Assembly: GCF_000335475.2 (NCBI RefSeq)
Contig: NZ_ANAH02000001.1
Span: forward strand, 496,001-560,000
Origin: Cystobacter fuscus DSM 2262
GTDB lineage: Bacteria > Myxococcota > Myxococcia > Myxococcales > Myxococcaceae
DNA: 64,000 nucleotides
Reading direction: 5' to 3'
Both the position numbers and the translations under genes were made by a program. Below are positions 9,289 through 17,323 of the stretch, in pieces. The notes beneath the pieces were generated by a model that was given only the letters and a program-made list of their open reading frames with translations, ran no database searches and was not told where the DNA came from. Within the stretch, counting starts at the first letter, position 1. Every line of letters starts with the position of its first letter.

Positions 9289-9945
9289 TCAGGGCTTGGC
9301 GGCCTTGGGGACCTTCTCCCAGTCGGCCAGGAACTTCTTGATGCCCGCGTCGGTGAGCGGGTGGTTGGCCAGCTGGGCGATGACGTTGAAGGGCAGCGTG
9401 GCCACGTGGGCGCCCATGCGCGCCGACTGCAGCACGTGCACGGGGTTGCGCACGCTGGCCACCAGCACCTGCGTCTGGAAGTCGTAGTTCTGGTAGATCT
9501 CCAGGATGTGGGCGATGAGCTCCATGCCATCCTGGGAGATGTCATCCAGGCGGCCCACGAAGGGCGAGATGTACGTGGCGCCCGCCTTGGCGGCCAGCAG
9601 CGCCTGGTTGGCGGAGAAGCACAGCGTCACGTTGGTCTTGATGCCCTCGGCGGTGAGCGTCTTGACGGCCTTCATGCCTTCCACGCCCATCGGGACCTTC
9701 ACCACCACGTTCTTGTGGATCTTGGCGAGGCCCCGGCCTTCCTTGACCAGCTCGTCGGCCTTCTCCGAGACGCACTCGGCGCTCACGGGCCCATCCACGA
9801 TGGAACAGATCTCCCGGATGGTCTCCTCCAGACCCCGGCCCGCCTTGGCGAGCAGCGACGGGTTGGTGGTCACACCGTCCACACAGCCCATGTCGTAGGC
9901 GGTGCGGATCTCCTTGATGTCGGCGGTATCGATGAAGAACTTCAT
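9289..9945 (-). CDS. fsa: Fructose-6-phosphate aldolase / small transaldolase (MipB/TalC family)
   Basis: 218 residues, the length of the small single-domain transaldolase subfamily rather than the roughly 320-residue classical TalB. Class I aldolase TIM barrel: [13 protein letters not shown] at the N terminus, [11 protein letters not shown], and the Schiff-base lysine in VVVKVPMG, then [14 protein letters not shown] and the [11 protein letters not shown] strand. Enzymes of this family either transfer dihydroxyacetone units (pentose phosphate pathway) or split fructose 6-phosphate; sequence alone does not separate the two, so the symbol is a family label. The gene stands alone. Confidence 0.9.
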   Translation of the reverse strand: MKFFIDTADIKEIRTAYDMGCVDGVTTNPSLLAKAGRGLEETIREICSIVDGPVSAECVSEKADELVKEGRGLAKIHKNVVVKVPMGVEGMKAVKTLTAEGIKTNVTLCFSANQALLAAKAGATYISPFVGRLDDISQDGMELIAHILEIYQNYDFQTQVLVASVRNPVHVLQSARMGAHVATLPFNVIAQLANHPLTDAGIKKFLADWEKVPKAAKP

Positions 9946-10118
9946 CTCGTCCCCTCTCCAGGTTCAGGTCAGCGGGCGGTGGGCCCTCGGTCAGTCAACC
10001 CGCGGGGTGGGCTCAGGCACTCCCGAATGCCCGCCGGGCGAGGAGGCGCGTAGCCGATGCCCCCGGGGGCGTCAAGCTGGCAGGCCCACTGTGTCCAGAG
10101 GTACAACGGCGCCCCACC

Positions 10119-11192
10119 ATGGCCCGAGCCCCCCGCAACACCGCCCGCAAGCCACGCCTTCGGGCCGTGCCTCCCCAGGAAGATGCACCCACGGCTCCGT
10201 CCGTGCCCATGTCGAACGAACGCGAGGCCACGCTCGCCTACGCCCGGAGCGTGCTGGAGGCGGAGGCCCAAGCCATCCTCGGGCTGATGGGGCGGGTGGG
10301 CGATGCATTCCTGCGCGCCCTGGAGCTGGTGCGCGACTGCCCGGGCCAGACGGTGGTGACGGGCATTGGCAAGGCGGGGCTCATCGGCCAGAAGCTGTCG
10401 GCCACGCTGGCCTCCACTGGCATCCGCTCCGTCTTCCTCCACCCCACCGAGGCAGCGCACGGAGACCTGGGCCGGGTGGGCCGCGGGGACGTCATCCTCG
10501 CGCTCTCCAACAGCGGCGCCACCGAGGAGCTGGTGCGGCTGCTCCCCTCCTTCAAGCGGCTGGGCGCGCCCGTCATCGCCCTCACGGGTGACGCGGAGAG
10601 CCCGCTGGCGCGCGGCGCGGACGTGGTGCTGGACATCGGCCGCATCGAGGAGGCGTGCCCCATGGGCCTGGTGCCCACCGCCTCCACCGCGGCGCTGCAC
10701 GCCATCGGGGACGCGCTCGCCATGGCCGTGCTGCGCTCGCGCCCCTTCGGCTCCGCCGAGTACGCCCTGCTCCACCCCGCGGGCAAGCTGGGCCGCTCCG
10801 TCATGCGCGTCGTCGATTTGATGCGCTCGGGCACCGCCAATCCGCTCGTGCGCGACAGCGCGAAGCTGTCCGAGGCCGTGGTGGTGATGACGAACACGCC
10901 GGGGCGCCCCGGGGCCACCAACGTCGTGGACAAGCAGGGGCGGCTGGTGGGCATCTTCACGGATGGAGATCTGCGCCGGCTCGTGGAGAAGGGCTTCACC
11001 GACTTCGAGCGGCCCCTGCGTGAGGTGATGGGCGGCAAGCGGCCCCGGTGCGTGGGCCCCGAGGTGCTGGTGCTCGAGGCCACCCGCCTCATGCGCGAAG
11101 CGCGCGTGGATCAGCTCCCCGTGGTGGACGCCGAGGGCCGCGCGGTGGGCCTGCTCGATGTGCAGGACCTGCTCGCCGCGCGATCCTTCTAG
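10119..11192 (+). CDS. kdsD: KpsF/GutQ-type D-arabinose-5-phosphate isomerase
   Basis: 357 residues from ATG 10119; an in-frame ATG at 10209 would remove an unconserved basic and Ala/Pro-rich leader of 30 residues and may be the true start. Architecture: an SIS sugar-isomerase domain (GIGKAGLIGQKLSATLASTG, then FLHPTEAAHGDLG and ALSNSGATEE) followed by two CBS domains. It interconverts ribulose 5-phosphate and arabinose 5-phosphate, the first committed step to Kdo for lipopolysaccharide. The other Kdo genes are not in the window. It lies 11 bp upstream of a dehydrogenase gene and may be co-transcribed with it. Confidence 0.92.
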   Translation: MARAPRNTARKPRLRAVPPQEDAPTAPSVPMSNEREATLAYARSVLEAEAQAILGLMGRVGDAFLRALELVRDCPGQTVVTGIGKAGLIGQKLSATLASTGIRSVFLHPTEAAHGDLGRVGRGDVILALSNSGATEELVRLLPSFKRLGAPVIALTGDAESPLARGADVVLDIGRIEEACPMGLVPTASTAALHAIGDALAMAVLRSRPFGSAEYALLHPAGKLGRSVMRVVDLMRSGTANPLVRDSAKLSEAVVVMTNTPGRPGATNVVDKQGRLVGIFTDGDLRRLVEKGFTDFERPLREVMGGKRPRCVGPEVLVLEATRLMREARVDQLPVVDAEGRAVGLLDVQDLLAARSF

Positions 11193-11203
11193 ACTGGGGG
11201 GGC

Positions 11204-12151
11204 ATGAAGATCGCCCTTCTGGATGACTATCAGCGCGTCGCGCGGGACTTCGCCGACTGGACGCGCCTGCCCGCGGACAGTGAACTCGTGGTGTTCGACC
11301 ACCACATCGCCGAGCGCGAGGTGCTGCTCGAGACGCTCCAACGCTTCGAGGTGATCGTCCTCATGCGCGAGCGCACGCCCTTCCCCGCCGAGGTGATCGA
11401 ACGGCTGCCGAACCTGCGCCTGCTCATCACCACGGGCAACCGCAACGCGTCCATCGATCTCGCGGCCTGCCGGGCGCGCGGCATCACCGTGAGCGGCACG
11501 GGCGCGGTGGGCACGTCCACCGCGGAGCTGACCTGGGGCCTCATCCTCGCGCTCATCAAGCGAATCCCCCTCGAGGACCGGGCCCTGCGCGCGGGGCGCT
11601 GGCAGACGGGACTGACCACGAGCCTCACGGGCAAGCGGCTGGGGCTGCTGGGGCTCGGGAAGCTGGGCACGCAGGTGGCGCGCGTGGGTCAGGCGTTCGG
11701 CATGGAGGTGGTGGCCTGGAGCCAGAACCTCACCGACACGCGGGCCGCCGAGGTGGGCGCCCGCCGGGTGGAGAAGCGCGAGCTGTTCGCCACCTCCGAC
11801 ATCGTCAGCCTGCACCTGGTGCTCGGTGAGCGCACGCGGGGCATCGTCGGCGCGGAGGAGTTCAACGCCATGAAGCCGGAGGCCTGCTTCATCAACACCG
11901 CGCGGGCGGGACTCGTGGACGAGGCCGCGCTCGTGGAGGTGCTGCGCGAGCGGAGAATCGCCGGGGCGGGGCTGGATGTCTTCTCCATCGAGCCCCTGCC
12001 GGCGAACCATCCCCTGCTCGCCCTGGACCACGTCGTGTTGACGCCGCACCTGGGCTACGTGACGCGGGAGAACTACACCGTCTTCTACCGCGACGCGCTG
12101 GAGGACATCCTCTCCTGGAAGGCCGGCAAGCCCGTGCGCCGGCTCGCCTGA
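11204..12151 (+). CDS. D-isomer-specific 2-hydroxyacid dehydrogenase
   Basis: 315 residues from ATG 11204, with a G-rich run immediately before it. The NAD-binding motif GLLGLGKLGTQVA, the substrate arginine in NTARAGLVDEAAL, the glutamate in DVFSIEPLP and the catalytic histidine in LTPHLGY are all present, so it should be active. Members act on D-lactate, glycerate, phosphoglycerate or other 2-keto acids; there is no ACT domain, so it is not a long-form SerA. It follows kdsD closely, which may be coincidental. Substrate unknown. Confidence 0.9.
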   Translation: MKIALLDDYQRVARDFADWTRLPADSELVVFDHHIAEREVLLETLQRFEVIVLMRERTPFPAEVIERLPNLRLLITTGNRNASIDLAACRARGITVSGTGAVGTSTAELTWGLILALIKRIPLEDRALRAGRWQTGLTTSLTGKRLGLLGLGKLGTQVARVGQAFGMEVVAWSQNLTDTRAAEVGARRVEKRELFATSDIVSLHLVLGERTRGIVGAEEFNAMKPEACFINTARAGLVDEAALVEVLRERRIAGAGLDVFSIEPLPANHPLLALDHVVLTPHLGYVTRENYTVFYRDALEDILSWKAGKPVRRLA

Positions 12152-12169
12152 GGCACCGCGCGGCGGCGG

Positions 12170-13591
12170 CTACTCCAGCTTGGCCTGGAGCGAGGCGCTC
12201 GCCGCGTAGTCCGGCGCGGAGGCCGCCAGCTTCGTCCACAGGGCCTTGGCGCCCTTGGTGTCGCCCTTGGCCTTGAGCGTCTCGCCGAGCTTGTCCACCG
12301 CCGCGGGATCCGAGCTCACCGCCACACCCCACACCCGGTCCGCGGTGGGCTTGCCCAGGCCCACGAGCGTCCACGCCAGGCCCGCCTTCACCCGCCCATC
12401 CGGACGCAGCGGCATCACCTGGCGGTACGCCGTGAGCGCCTCGTCGTAGCGCCCCTTGGAGAGCAGCTCCTCGCCCTGCGCCACCGTCTGGTCGAGCTGG
12501 GCCTCGAGCTCCGGCGTGTGCTCGACGTTGTTCATCGCCTCCATGGTCTCCTGGGAGATCATGGGCGCCGAGGCCCCGCCGCCCTGCATGGGGCCCGCCG
12601 CCATGGGCCGTCCACCCGCGTTGGGCGCCGGCGCCTGGGCCATGGGGGCACCGCCCCGCGACAAATCGAGCTTCGTGGCGCGGATGCGCCGATCCTCGTC
12701 GCGCGTGGCCTGCCACTTCTTCATGCCGCCGGCCTTCTCCGCCTCGTCCGTCATGCGCGACAGCTTGCGCGCCAGCGACACCCGGGGAGAGCTGGGGTGC
12801 GCCGCGATGAAGGCCTCGAAGCCCTCGTGCGCGCTGCGCAGCGCCTTCACGTCCTCGCCCCGCGTCTCGTAGAGCACCGCCGAGCGCCCGAAGAGCGCGT
12901 CGGCGAACGACGGCGCCACCTCCAGCACGCGCTCGTACACCTTGAGCGCGCCCGGGGCGTCATTCGTCAGGAAGAGCGCGTTGGCGCGCATCGACTCCAC
13001 GTCCAACGACAGCTCGAGCGCCGCGCGCGCACAGGCCACCGCGCCCGCCGTGTCGCCCTTCTTCGCGCGCTCGGCCGCCACCTTCCCCCGCTCCTCCATC
13101 GCCATCTGCTCCGTGAAGCCGCAGCGGGCCTCCTCCGCGCTCGGCACCGCGCCCGCGCCCAGCTTCTTGCGCTGCGCGAGGAACAGCTCGCGTGTGGGCT
13201 TCGCCTTGTCCTCGGCCTGCTGGAGGTAGGGGATGGCTTCCTCGAAGCGGCCGCTCGTGTAGTAGAGCTTGCCGAGCGACGAGGCGATCTCGAAGGTCTT
13301 CTCCCGCTCGCGCAGGCCCTGCATCCCCTCCAGTTGATTGAGGAGCTCGTCCGCGCTGGGCGCCATGCGGCCCGTCATCGCGGGGTGGCCCTGCGGCAGC
13401 GCGGAGGGATCCACGGGGGCCGGGCTGCCCACGCCGACGGCGGGGGGATGGCCCGGGGGCAGACCCGTGGCGGGCGAGGAAGCAGCCGAGGGCTCGGCGG
13501 TCGCGCCGAGGGTCGGGTGACCGGCGGGCAGGGAGGGAGGCTCAGCGGCGAGCAGCGCCGCGGTGGCGGTCAGGGCCAGCGAGAGGGTCAT
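12170..13591 (-). CDS. Secreted/periplasmic TPR-repeat protein with LPxGHP repeats
   Basis: 473 residues with a hydrophobic signal sequence at 1-15 (LALTATAALLAA), then a low-complexity stretch holding three copies of an L-P-x-G-H-P motif (LPAGHPTLG, LPPGHPPAV, LPQGHPAMT), then several tetratricopeptide repeats (about 95-290), a Pro/Ala/Gly linker and another TPR-like block at the C terminus. TPRs bind proteins, so a periplasmic scaffold role is likely. LPxGHP segments also occur in cytochrome-biogenesis-related proteins, but no haem motif or Ccm gene is here. It overlaps folK by 4 bp, so translation may be coupled. Confidence 0.8.
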   Translation of the reverse strand: MTLSLALTATAALLAAEPPSLPAGHPTLGATAEPSAASSPATGLPPGHPPAVGVGSPAPVDPSALPQGHPAMTGRMAPSADELLNQLEGMQGLREREKTFEIASSLGKLYYTSGRFEEAIPYLQQAEDKAKPTRELFLAQRKKLGAGAVPSAEEARCGFTEQMAMEERGKVAAERAKKGDTAGAVACARAALELSLDVESMRANALFLTNDAPGALKVYERVLEVAPSFADALFGRSAVLYETRGEDVKALRSAHEGFEAFIAAHPSSPRVSLARKLSRMTDEAEKAGGMKKWQATRDEDRRIRATKLDLSRGGAPMAQAPAPNAGGRPMAAGPMQGGGASAPMISQETMEAMNNVEHTPELEAQLDQTVAQGEELLSKGRYDEALTAYRQVMPLRPDGRVKAGLAWTLVGLGKPTADRVWGVAVSSDPAAVDKLGETLKAKGDTKGAKALWTKLAASAPDYAASASLQAKLE

Positions 13592-14115
13592 GACTCGGTC
13601 AGGGGGTAGGAGGGTTCAGGCCACTGGGTGGACTCGCACCGCTGCACGTCCTGGGGCGAGAGCTGCGCGAGCAACTGCGCCACGGTCAGGCACAACACCG
13701 GGTGCTCCACATCGGGTGCCAGCTCGGCCAGGGGCTCCAGCGCGAAGCGGCGTTTGTGCAGCTCCAGGTGGGGCACCTGGAGGGTGGGGTCGGCCACGAT
13801 CTCACCCTCCCACAGGAGGATGTCGAGGTCGATGGGACGCGGACCCCAGCGCGCCCCTCCGGGCTCGCGGCCCAGGTCCTTCTCGATCTGCTTCAGGATG
13901 CACAGCAGGCGCTGGGGGGACAGCGCGCACTCCAGCTCCACCACGGCGTTGAGGTAGCGCGGCTGGGGAGGCCCCACCGGAGCGCTCTCGAAGAGCGAGG
14001 AGCAGCGCAGCACCATCACCGCGTCGATGCGCGAGAGCGCCTCGAGGGCGGAGACGAGCTGGACTTCCCGGTCTCCCTCATTGGAGCCCAATCCGACGTA
14101 GACGGTGGAGTTCAA
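13588..14115 (-). CDS. folK: 2-amino-4-hydroxy-6-hydroxymethyldihydropteridine pyrophosphokinase
   Basis: 175 residues. It begins with TTG at 14115 (reading NSTVYVGLGSNEGDR); a stop lies four codons upstream in frame, so no earlier start is possible. HPPK transfers pyrophosphate from ATP to the pterin in folate synthesis. The signature strand WGPRPIDLDILLW and the following VPHLELHKRRFALEPLAE are typical. It follows dapB after 46 bp and overlaps the TPR gene by 4 bp. thyA-folA, other folate-linked genes, lie at 57-58 kb. Confidence 0.95.
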   Translation of the reverse strand: MNSTVYVGLGSNEGDREVQLVSALEALSRIDAVMVLRCSSLFESAPVGPPQPRYLNAVVELECALSPQRLLCILKQIEKDLGREPGGARWGPRPIDLDILLWEGEIVADPTLQVPHLELHKRRFALEPLAELAPDVEHPVLCLTVAQLLAQLSPQDVQRCESTQWPEPSYPLTES

Positions 14116-14161
14116 GGCTCCATCTCAACAGGAAGAGCCCGCGTCCGGATTCCCGCGAACC

Positions 14162-14947
14162 TCATGGGGCCCTCGGGAAGCCGAGCACGTCGGCCATGTC
14201 GTACAACCCCGGCGTCCGGCCCGTCACCCAGCGCGCGGCGCGCAGGGCCCCGAGACCGAACTGATCCCGGCTGGTCGCCCGGTGGGTCAGCTCGATGCGC
14301 TCGCCCTCGCCGTAGAAGAACACGGTGTGCTCGCCCACCACATCCCCGCCACGCAGCGTCTGGACGCCGATCTCCTTCTTCGGCCGCGCGCCGATCTGAC
14401 CATGGCGGGCGAAGGTCAGGTCCTCCTGGCCGCGCCCCAGCGCCGAGGCGAGCACCTCGGCCAGCTTCAGCGCCGTGCCCGAGGGAGCGTCCTTCTTCAT
14501 GCGGTGGTGGGCCTCCAGCACCTCCACGTCGTAGCCGTCGCCCAGGACGCGGGCGAGCTCGGCGGCCATGCGGATGACCACGTTCACCCCCACCGAGGTG
14601 TTGGGGGCGAGCACCACGGGGATGGAGGCCGCGCTCCGGGCCACCTCCGCGCGGGCCTCGGGGCTGAAGCCCGTGGAGCCGATGACCAGGGCCACGCCGC
14701 GCTCGGCGCACTGGCGCGCATGCACCACGCTGGCCTCCGCGCTGGTGAAGTCGATGACCACCTGGGCCCGAGCCGCGTCGAGCACCCGGCCCAGGTCATC
14801 TCCCGAGGGGACGCCGAGCGCCGCCAGTTGCCCGGCCTGACCCCGGGCGGTGGCGCCGGCCAGCTCCAGGTCCGGCGCCTCGCGCACGAGGCGGCTCAGG
14901 GTGGCGCCCATGCGCCCGGTGGCGCCCGTGAGGACGGTGCGAATCAT
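14162..14947 (-). CDS. dapB: 4-hydroxy-tetrahydrodipicolinate reductase
   Basis: 261 residues, normal for DapB, from ATG 14947. It reduces the DapA product with NAD(P)H in the lysine/meso-diaminopimelate pathway. The dinucleotide site [10 protein letters not shown] is at the N terminus, [11 protein letters not shown] in the middle, and the catalytic [17 protein letters not shown] segment carries the histidine pair and lysine. It is 12 bp after dapA in the lysA-dapA-dapB order, which strongly suggests one operon. Confidence 0.96.
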   Translation of the reverse strand: MIRTVLTGATGRMGATLSRLVREAPDLELAGATARGQAGQLAALGVPSGDDLGRVLDAARAQVVIDFTSAEASVVHARQCAERGVALVIGSTGFSPEARAEVARSAASIPVVLAPNTSVGVNVVIRMAAELARVLGDGYDVEVLEAHHRMKKDAPSGTALKLAEVLASALGRGQEDLTFARHGQIGARPKKEIGVQTLRGGDVVGEHTVFFYGEGERIELTHRATSRDQFGLGALRAARWVTGRTPGLYDMADVLGFPRAP

Positions 14948-14959
14948 GGGAGGCGTCTC

Positions 14960-15847
14960 CTAGCCCTGGACGAGGCCCAGCTTGCGCAGCTCGGCCTCCA
15001 TCTTCCGGGCGTTGGGCTCGGTCATGGGAACCAGCGGCAGGCGGACCTCGGGACCGAACAGCCCCAGGACGTGCAGCGCCCACTTCACGGGGATGGGGCT
15101 GGACTCGACGAAGAGCAGCCGGTGCAGCTCGTTCATCCGCACCTGGAGCGCCCGCGCCTGCTCGAACCGCCCGGCGCGCGCGGCCTCCACCAGATCCGCC
15201 ATCATCCGGGGCGCCACGTTCGAGGACACGGAGATGACGCCCTTGCCGCCGCACGCGATGAAGGGCAGCACGGTGAAGTCGTCTCCGGACAGCAGCGTCA
15301 GCCGATCACCGCACTTCTCCACCAGGTCCACCGCGCGGGGCATGCTGCCCGTGGCCTCCTTGATGGCCACCACCTCGGGCACGTCGCACAGCCGCAGCAC
15401 CGTCTCCGGCAACAGGTCCACGCCGGTGCGGCCCGGCACGTTGTAGACGACGAGGGGAAAGCCCGGATGGGCGCGGGCCACGGCCTTGTAGTGCTCCACC
15501 AGGCCCGCCTGCGTGGGCTTGTTGTAGTAGGGCGTCACGAGCAGCGCGCCGTCCGCTCCCACGTCCCGCGCGAGCCGCACGCCCGCGATCGTCTCCGAGG
15601 TGCTGTTGGAGCCCGCGCCCGCCACCACGGGCGCCCGGCCGGCCGCCTCGTCCACCGCCACGCGGATGGCGAGCTGACGCTCCTCGGCGGACATCGTCAC
15701 CGCCTCGCCCGTCGTCCCCATGGGGATGAGCCCACGGGTGCCCCCCGCGAGCTGCTGGCGGATGAGTGCCCGGTAGGCTCCCTCGTCGAACGCTCCCTGC
15801 CGGAACGGCGTGGCGAGCGCGGTCATCGAGCCTTCGAAAGTCTTCAT
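14960..15847 (-). CDS. dapA: 4-hydroxy-tetrahydrodipicolinate synthase
   Basis: 295 residues from ATG 15847 (MKTFEGSMTALATPF); the open frame extends to 15937 but that extension is not family-like. DapA condenses pyruvate with aspartate semialdehyde. Its TIM-barrel motifs are intact: GTTGEAVTMS, the tyrosine of VVYNVPGRTG, and the Schiff-base lysine of VVAIKEATGS. It lies 16 bp from lysA and 12 bp from dapB. Confidence 0.96.
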   Translation of the reverse strand: MKTFEGSMTALATPFRQGAFDEGAYRALIRQQLAGGTRGLIPMGTTGEAVTMSAEERQLAIRVAVDEAAGRAPVVAGAGSNSTSETIAGVRLARDVGADGALLVTPYYNKPTQAGLVEHYKAVARAHPGFPLVVYNVPGRTGVDLLPETVLRLCDVPEVVAIKEATGSMPRAVDLVEKCGDRLTLLSGDDFTVLPFIACGGKGVISVSSNVAPRMMADLVEAARAGRFEQARALQVRMNELHRLLFVESSPIPVKWALHVLGLFGPEVRLPLVPMTEPNARKMEAELRKLGLVQG

Positions 15848-15863
15848 ACAGCGGCTTATACGG

Positions 15864-17105
15864 TCAGGGGCTCTCGCCGCGCCAGAGGTCCTCGACGCGC
15901 TCGCGCTCGCGCACCACCCGCCATGCACTCCCGTCAACCATCACCTCGGCCGGGCGGGGTCGTGAGTTGTAGGTGGAAGCCATGCTCATGCCGTAGGCCC
16001 CGGCGCTCATGAAGGCGTACAGCTCGCCCTGCTGGGGCAGCACCAGCGGTCGCTGCCGGGCCAGCACGTCGGTGGACTCGCACACCGGCCCCACCACGTC
16101 CACGTCCACGGCCTTGCCCCGCCGCTGCACCAGGGGCTGGAGGCCATGGTGGGCGTCATAGAGCGCGGGCCGCATCAGATCGTTCATCCCCGCGTCCACC
16201 ACCACGAACTGCCGCGCGGGCGTCTTCTTGCGGAAGAGCACGCGGGTGAGCAGCACGCCGGCATTACCCACCACCGAACGGCCGGGCTCGAAGACGAGCG
16301 TGGCGCCCGTGGACCCCACCGCCGCGAGGATGGTGCGCGCGTACTCGGCGGTCGAGGGCGGCTTCTCCTCGGTGTAGGTGATGCCCAGGCCGCCGCCCAC
16401 GTCCAGGTAGCGCAGCCCATGCCCTTGCGCCTTGAGCTCCTGGTAGAGCCCGCCCACCTTGGTGAGCGCCGCCTTGAAGGGCGCGGTCAGGGTGATCTGC
16501 GAGCCGATGTGGCAGTCCAGACCCACCGCCTCCAGGCCCTTCATCTTCCGGGCACGGGCGTAGAGCCCCACCGCCTCCTCGAAGGGGACGCCAAACTTGG
16601 ACGTCTTCAGGCCGGTGGCGATGTAGCGGTGGGTGCGCGCGTCCACGTTGGGGTTGACGCGGATGGCGAAGGGGGCGCGCCTGCCCTGGGCCCGGCCCAC
16701 CGCATCGAGCAGCTCCAGCTCCTCGGGGCTCTCCACGTTGAAGAAGAGGATGCCGGCGGCGAGCGCCGCGGCCATCTCCTCGGCCGTCTTGCCCACACCG
16801 GCGAACACCGTCTTGCCCGGCTCGCCCCTGGCCGCCTTCACCCGGGCCAGCTCTCCACCCGAGACGATGTCGAAGCCACTGCCCTCCTCCGCCAAGAGGC
16901 GCAGCACCGCCAGCGTGGAGTTGGCCTTCACCGAGTAGCACACCAGGTGCGGGTGCTCGCCGAAGGACTCCGTCACGGCCCGGAAGTGCGAGCGCAGCGC
17001 GGCGGAGGAATAGACGTAGGTGGGAGTCCCCACCGCCTCGGCGATGGCGGGCAGGGGGACGTACTCGGCGTGCAGGACGCGCTTGCGGTAGGTGAAGGCG
17101 GTCAC
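15864..17105 (-). CDS. lysA: Diaminopimelate decarboxylase
   Basis: 413 residues from GTG 17105 (VTAFTYRKRVLHAEYV). A PLP enzyme of alanine-racemase fold that converts meso-diaminopimelate to lysine. The PLP lysine is in CYSVKANSTLA, the glycine-rich phosphate loop in DVGGGLGITY, and the active-site cysteine in GPVCESTDVL. Its GTG overlaps the stop of the small lipoprotein gene by 4 bp (GTGA), so the two are translationally coupled. Confidence 0.96.
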   Translation of the reverse strand: MTAFTYRKRVLHAEYVPLPAIAEAVGTPTYVYSSAALRSHFRAVTESFGEHPHLVCYSVKANSTLAVLRLLAEEGSGFDIVSGGELARVKAARGEPGKTVFAGVGKTAEEMAAALAAGILFFNVESPEELELLDAVGRAQGRRAPFAIRVNPNVDARTHRYIATGLKTSKFGVPFEEAVGLYARARKMKGLEAVGLDCHIGSQITLTAPFKAALTKVGGLYQELKAQGHGLRYLDVGGGLGITYTEEKPPSTAEYARTILAAVGSTGATLVFEPGRSVVGNAGVLLTRVLFRKKTPARQFVVVDAGMNDLMRPALYDAHHGLQPLVQRRGKAVDVDVVGPVCESTDVLARQRPLVLPQQGELYAFMSAGAYGMSMASTYNSRPRPAEVMVDGSAWRVVRERERVEDLWRGESP

Positions 17106-17311
17106 GGGGTTCCAGCGTCCTCGGGAGGGGGGGCCGAGGGGGCGAAGGGACCGCGCCCCGCCTCGGCCGGAGCCTGCGTCTCGGTGGTGGGCGGAGCGGA
17201 CGGCGGCAGGGGGGGCCGGGCCGGCCCCTTGATGCCGCAACCCGCGAGCCCCCACAGCCCCGCGAGCACCCCACCACCGAGCACCACGACGAGCACGCGC
17301 GAGCGTTGCAT
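17102..17311 (-). CDS. Small LptM/LppL-like lipoprotein upstream of lysA
   Basis: 69 residues. A signal peptide with a lipobox (LAGC) puts the lipidated cysteine at about residue 25, directly followed by GIKGPARPPLPP, the C-G-x-K-G-P motif of the LptM (YifL)/LppL family. In Escherichia coli LptM binds the LptD/BamA assembly complex and helps LPS-transporter maturation; in pseudomonads the homologous small lipoprotein gene also precedes lysA. The rest is Pro/Ala-rich and disordered. Position and motif together make the assignment good, function by homology only. Confidence 0.75.
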   Translation of the reverse strand: MQRSRVLVVVLGGGVLAGLWGLAGCGIKGPARPPLPPSAPPTTETQAPAEAGRGPFAPSAPPPEDAGTP

Positions 17312-17323
17312 GGAAGCGCCTTC

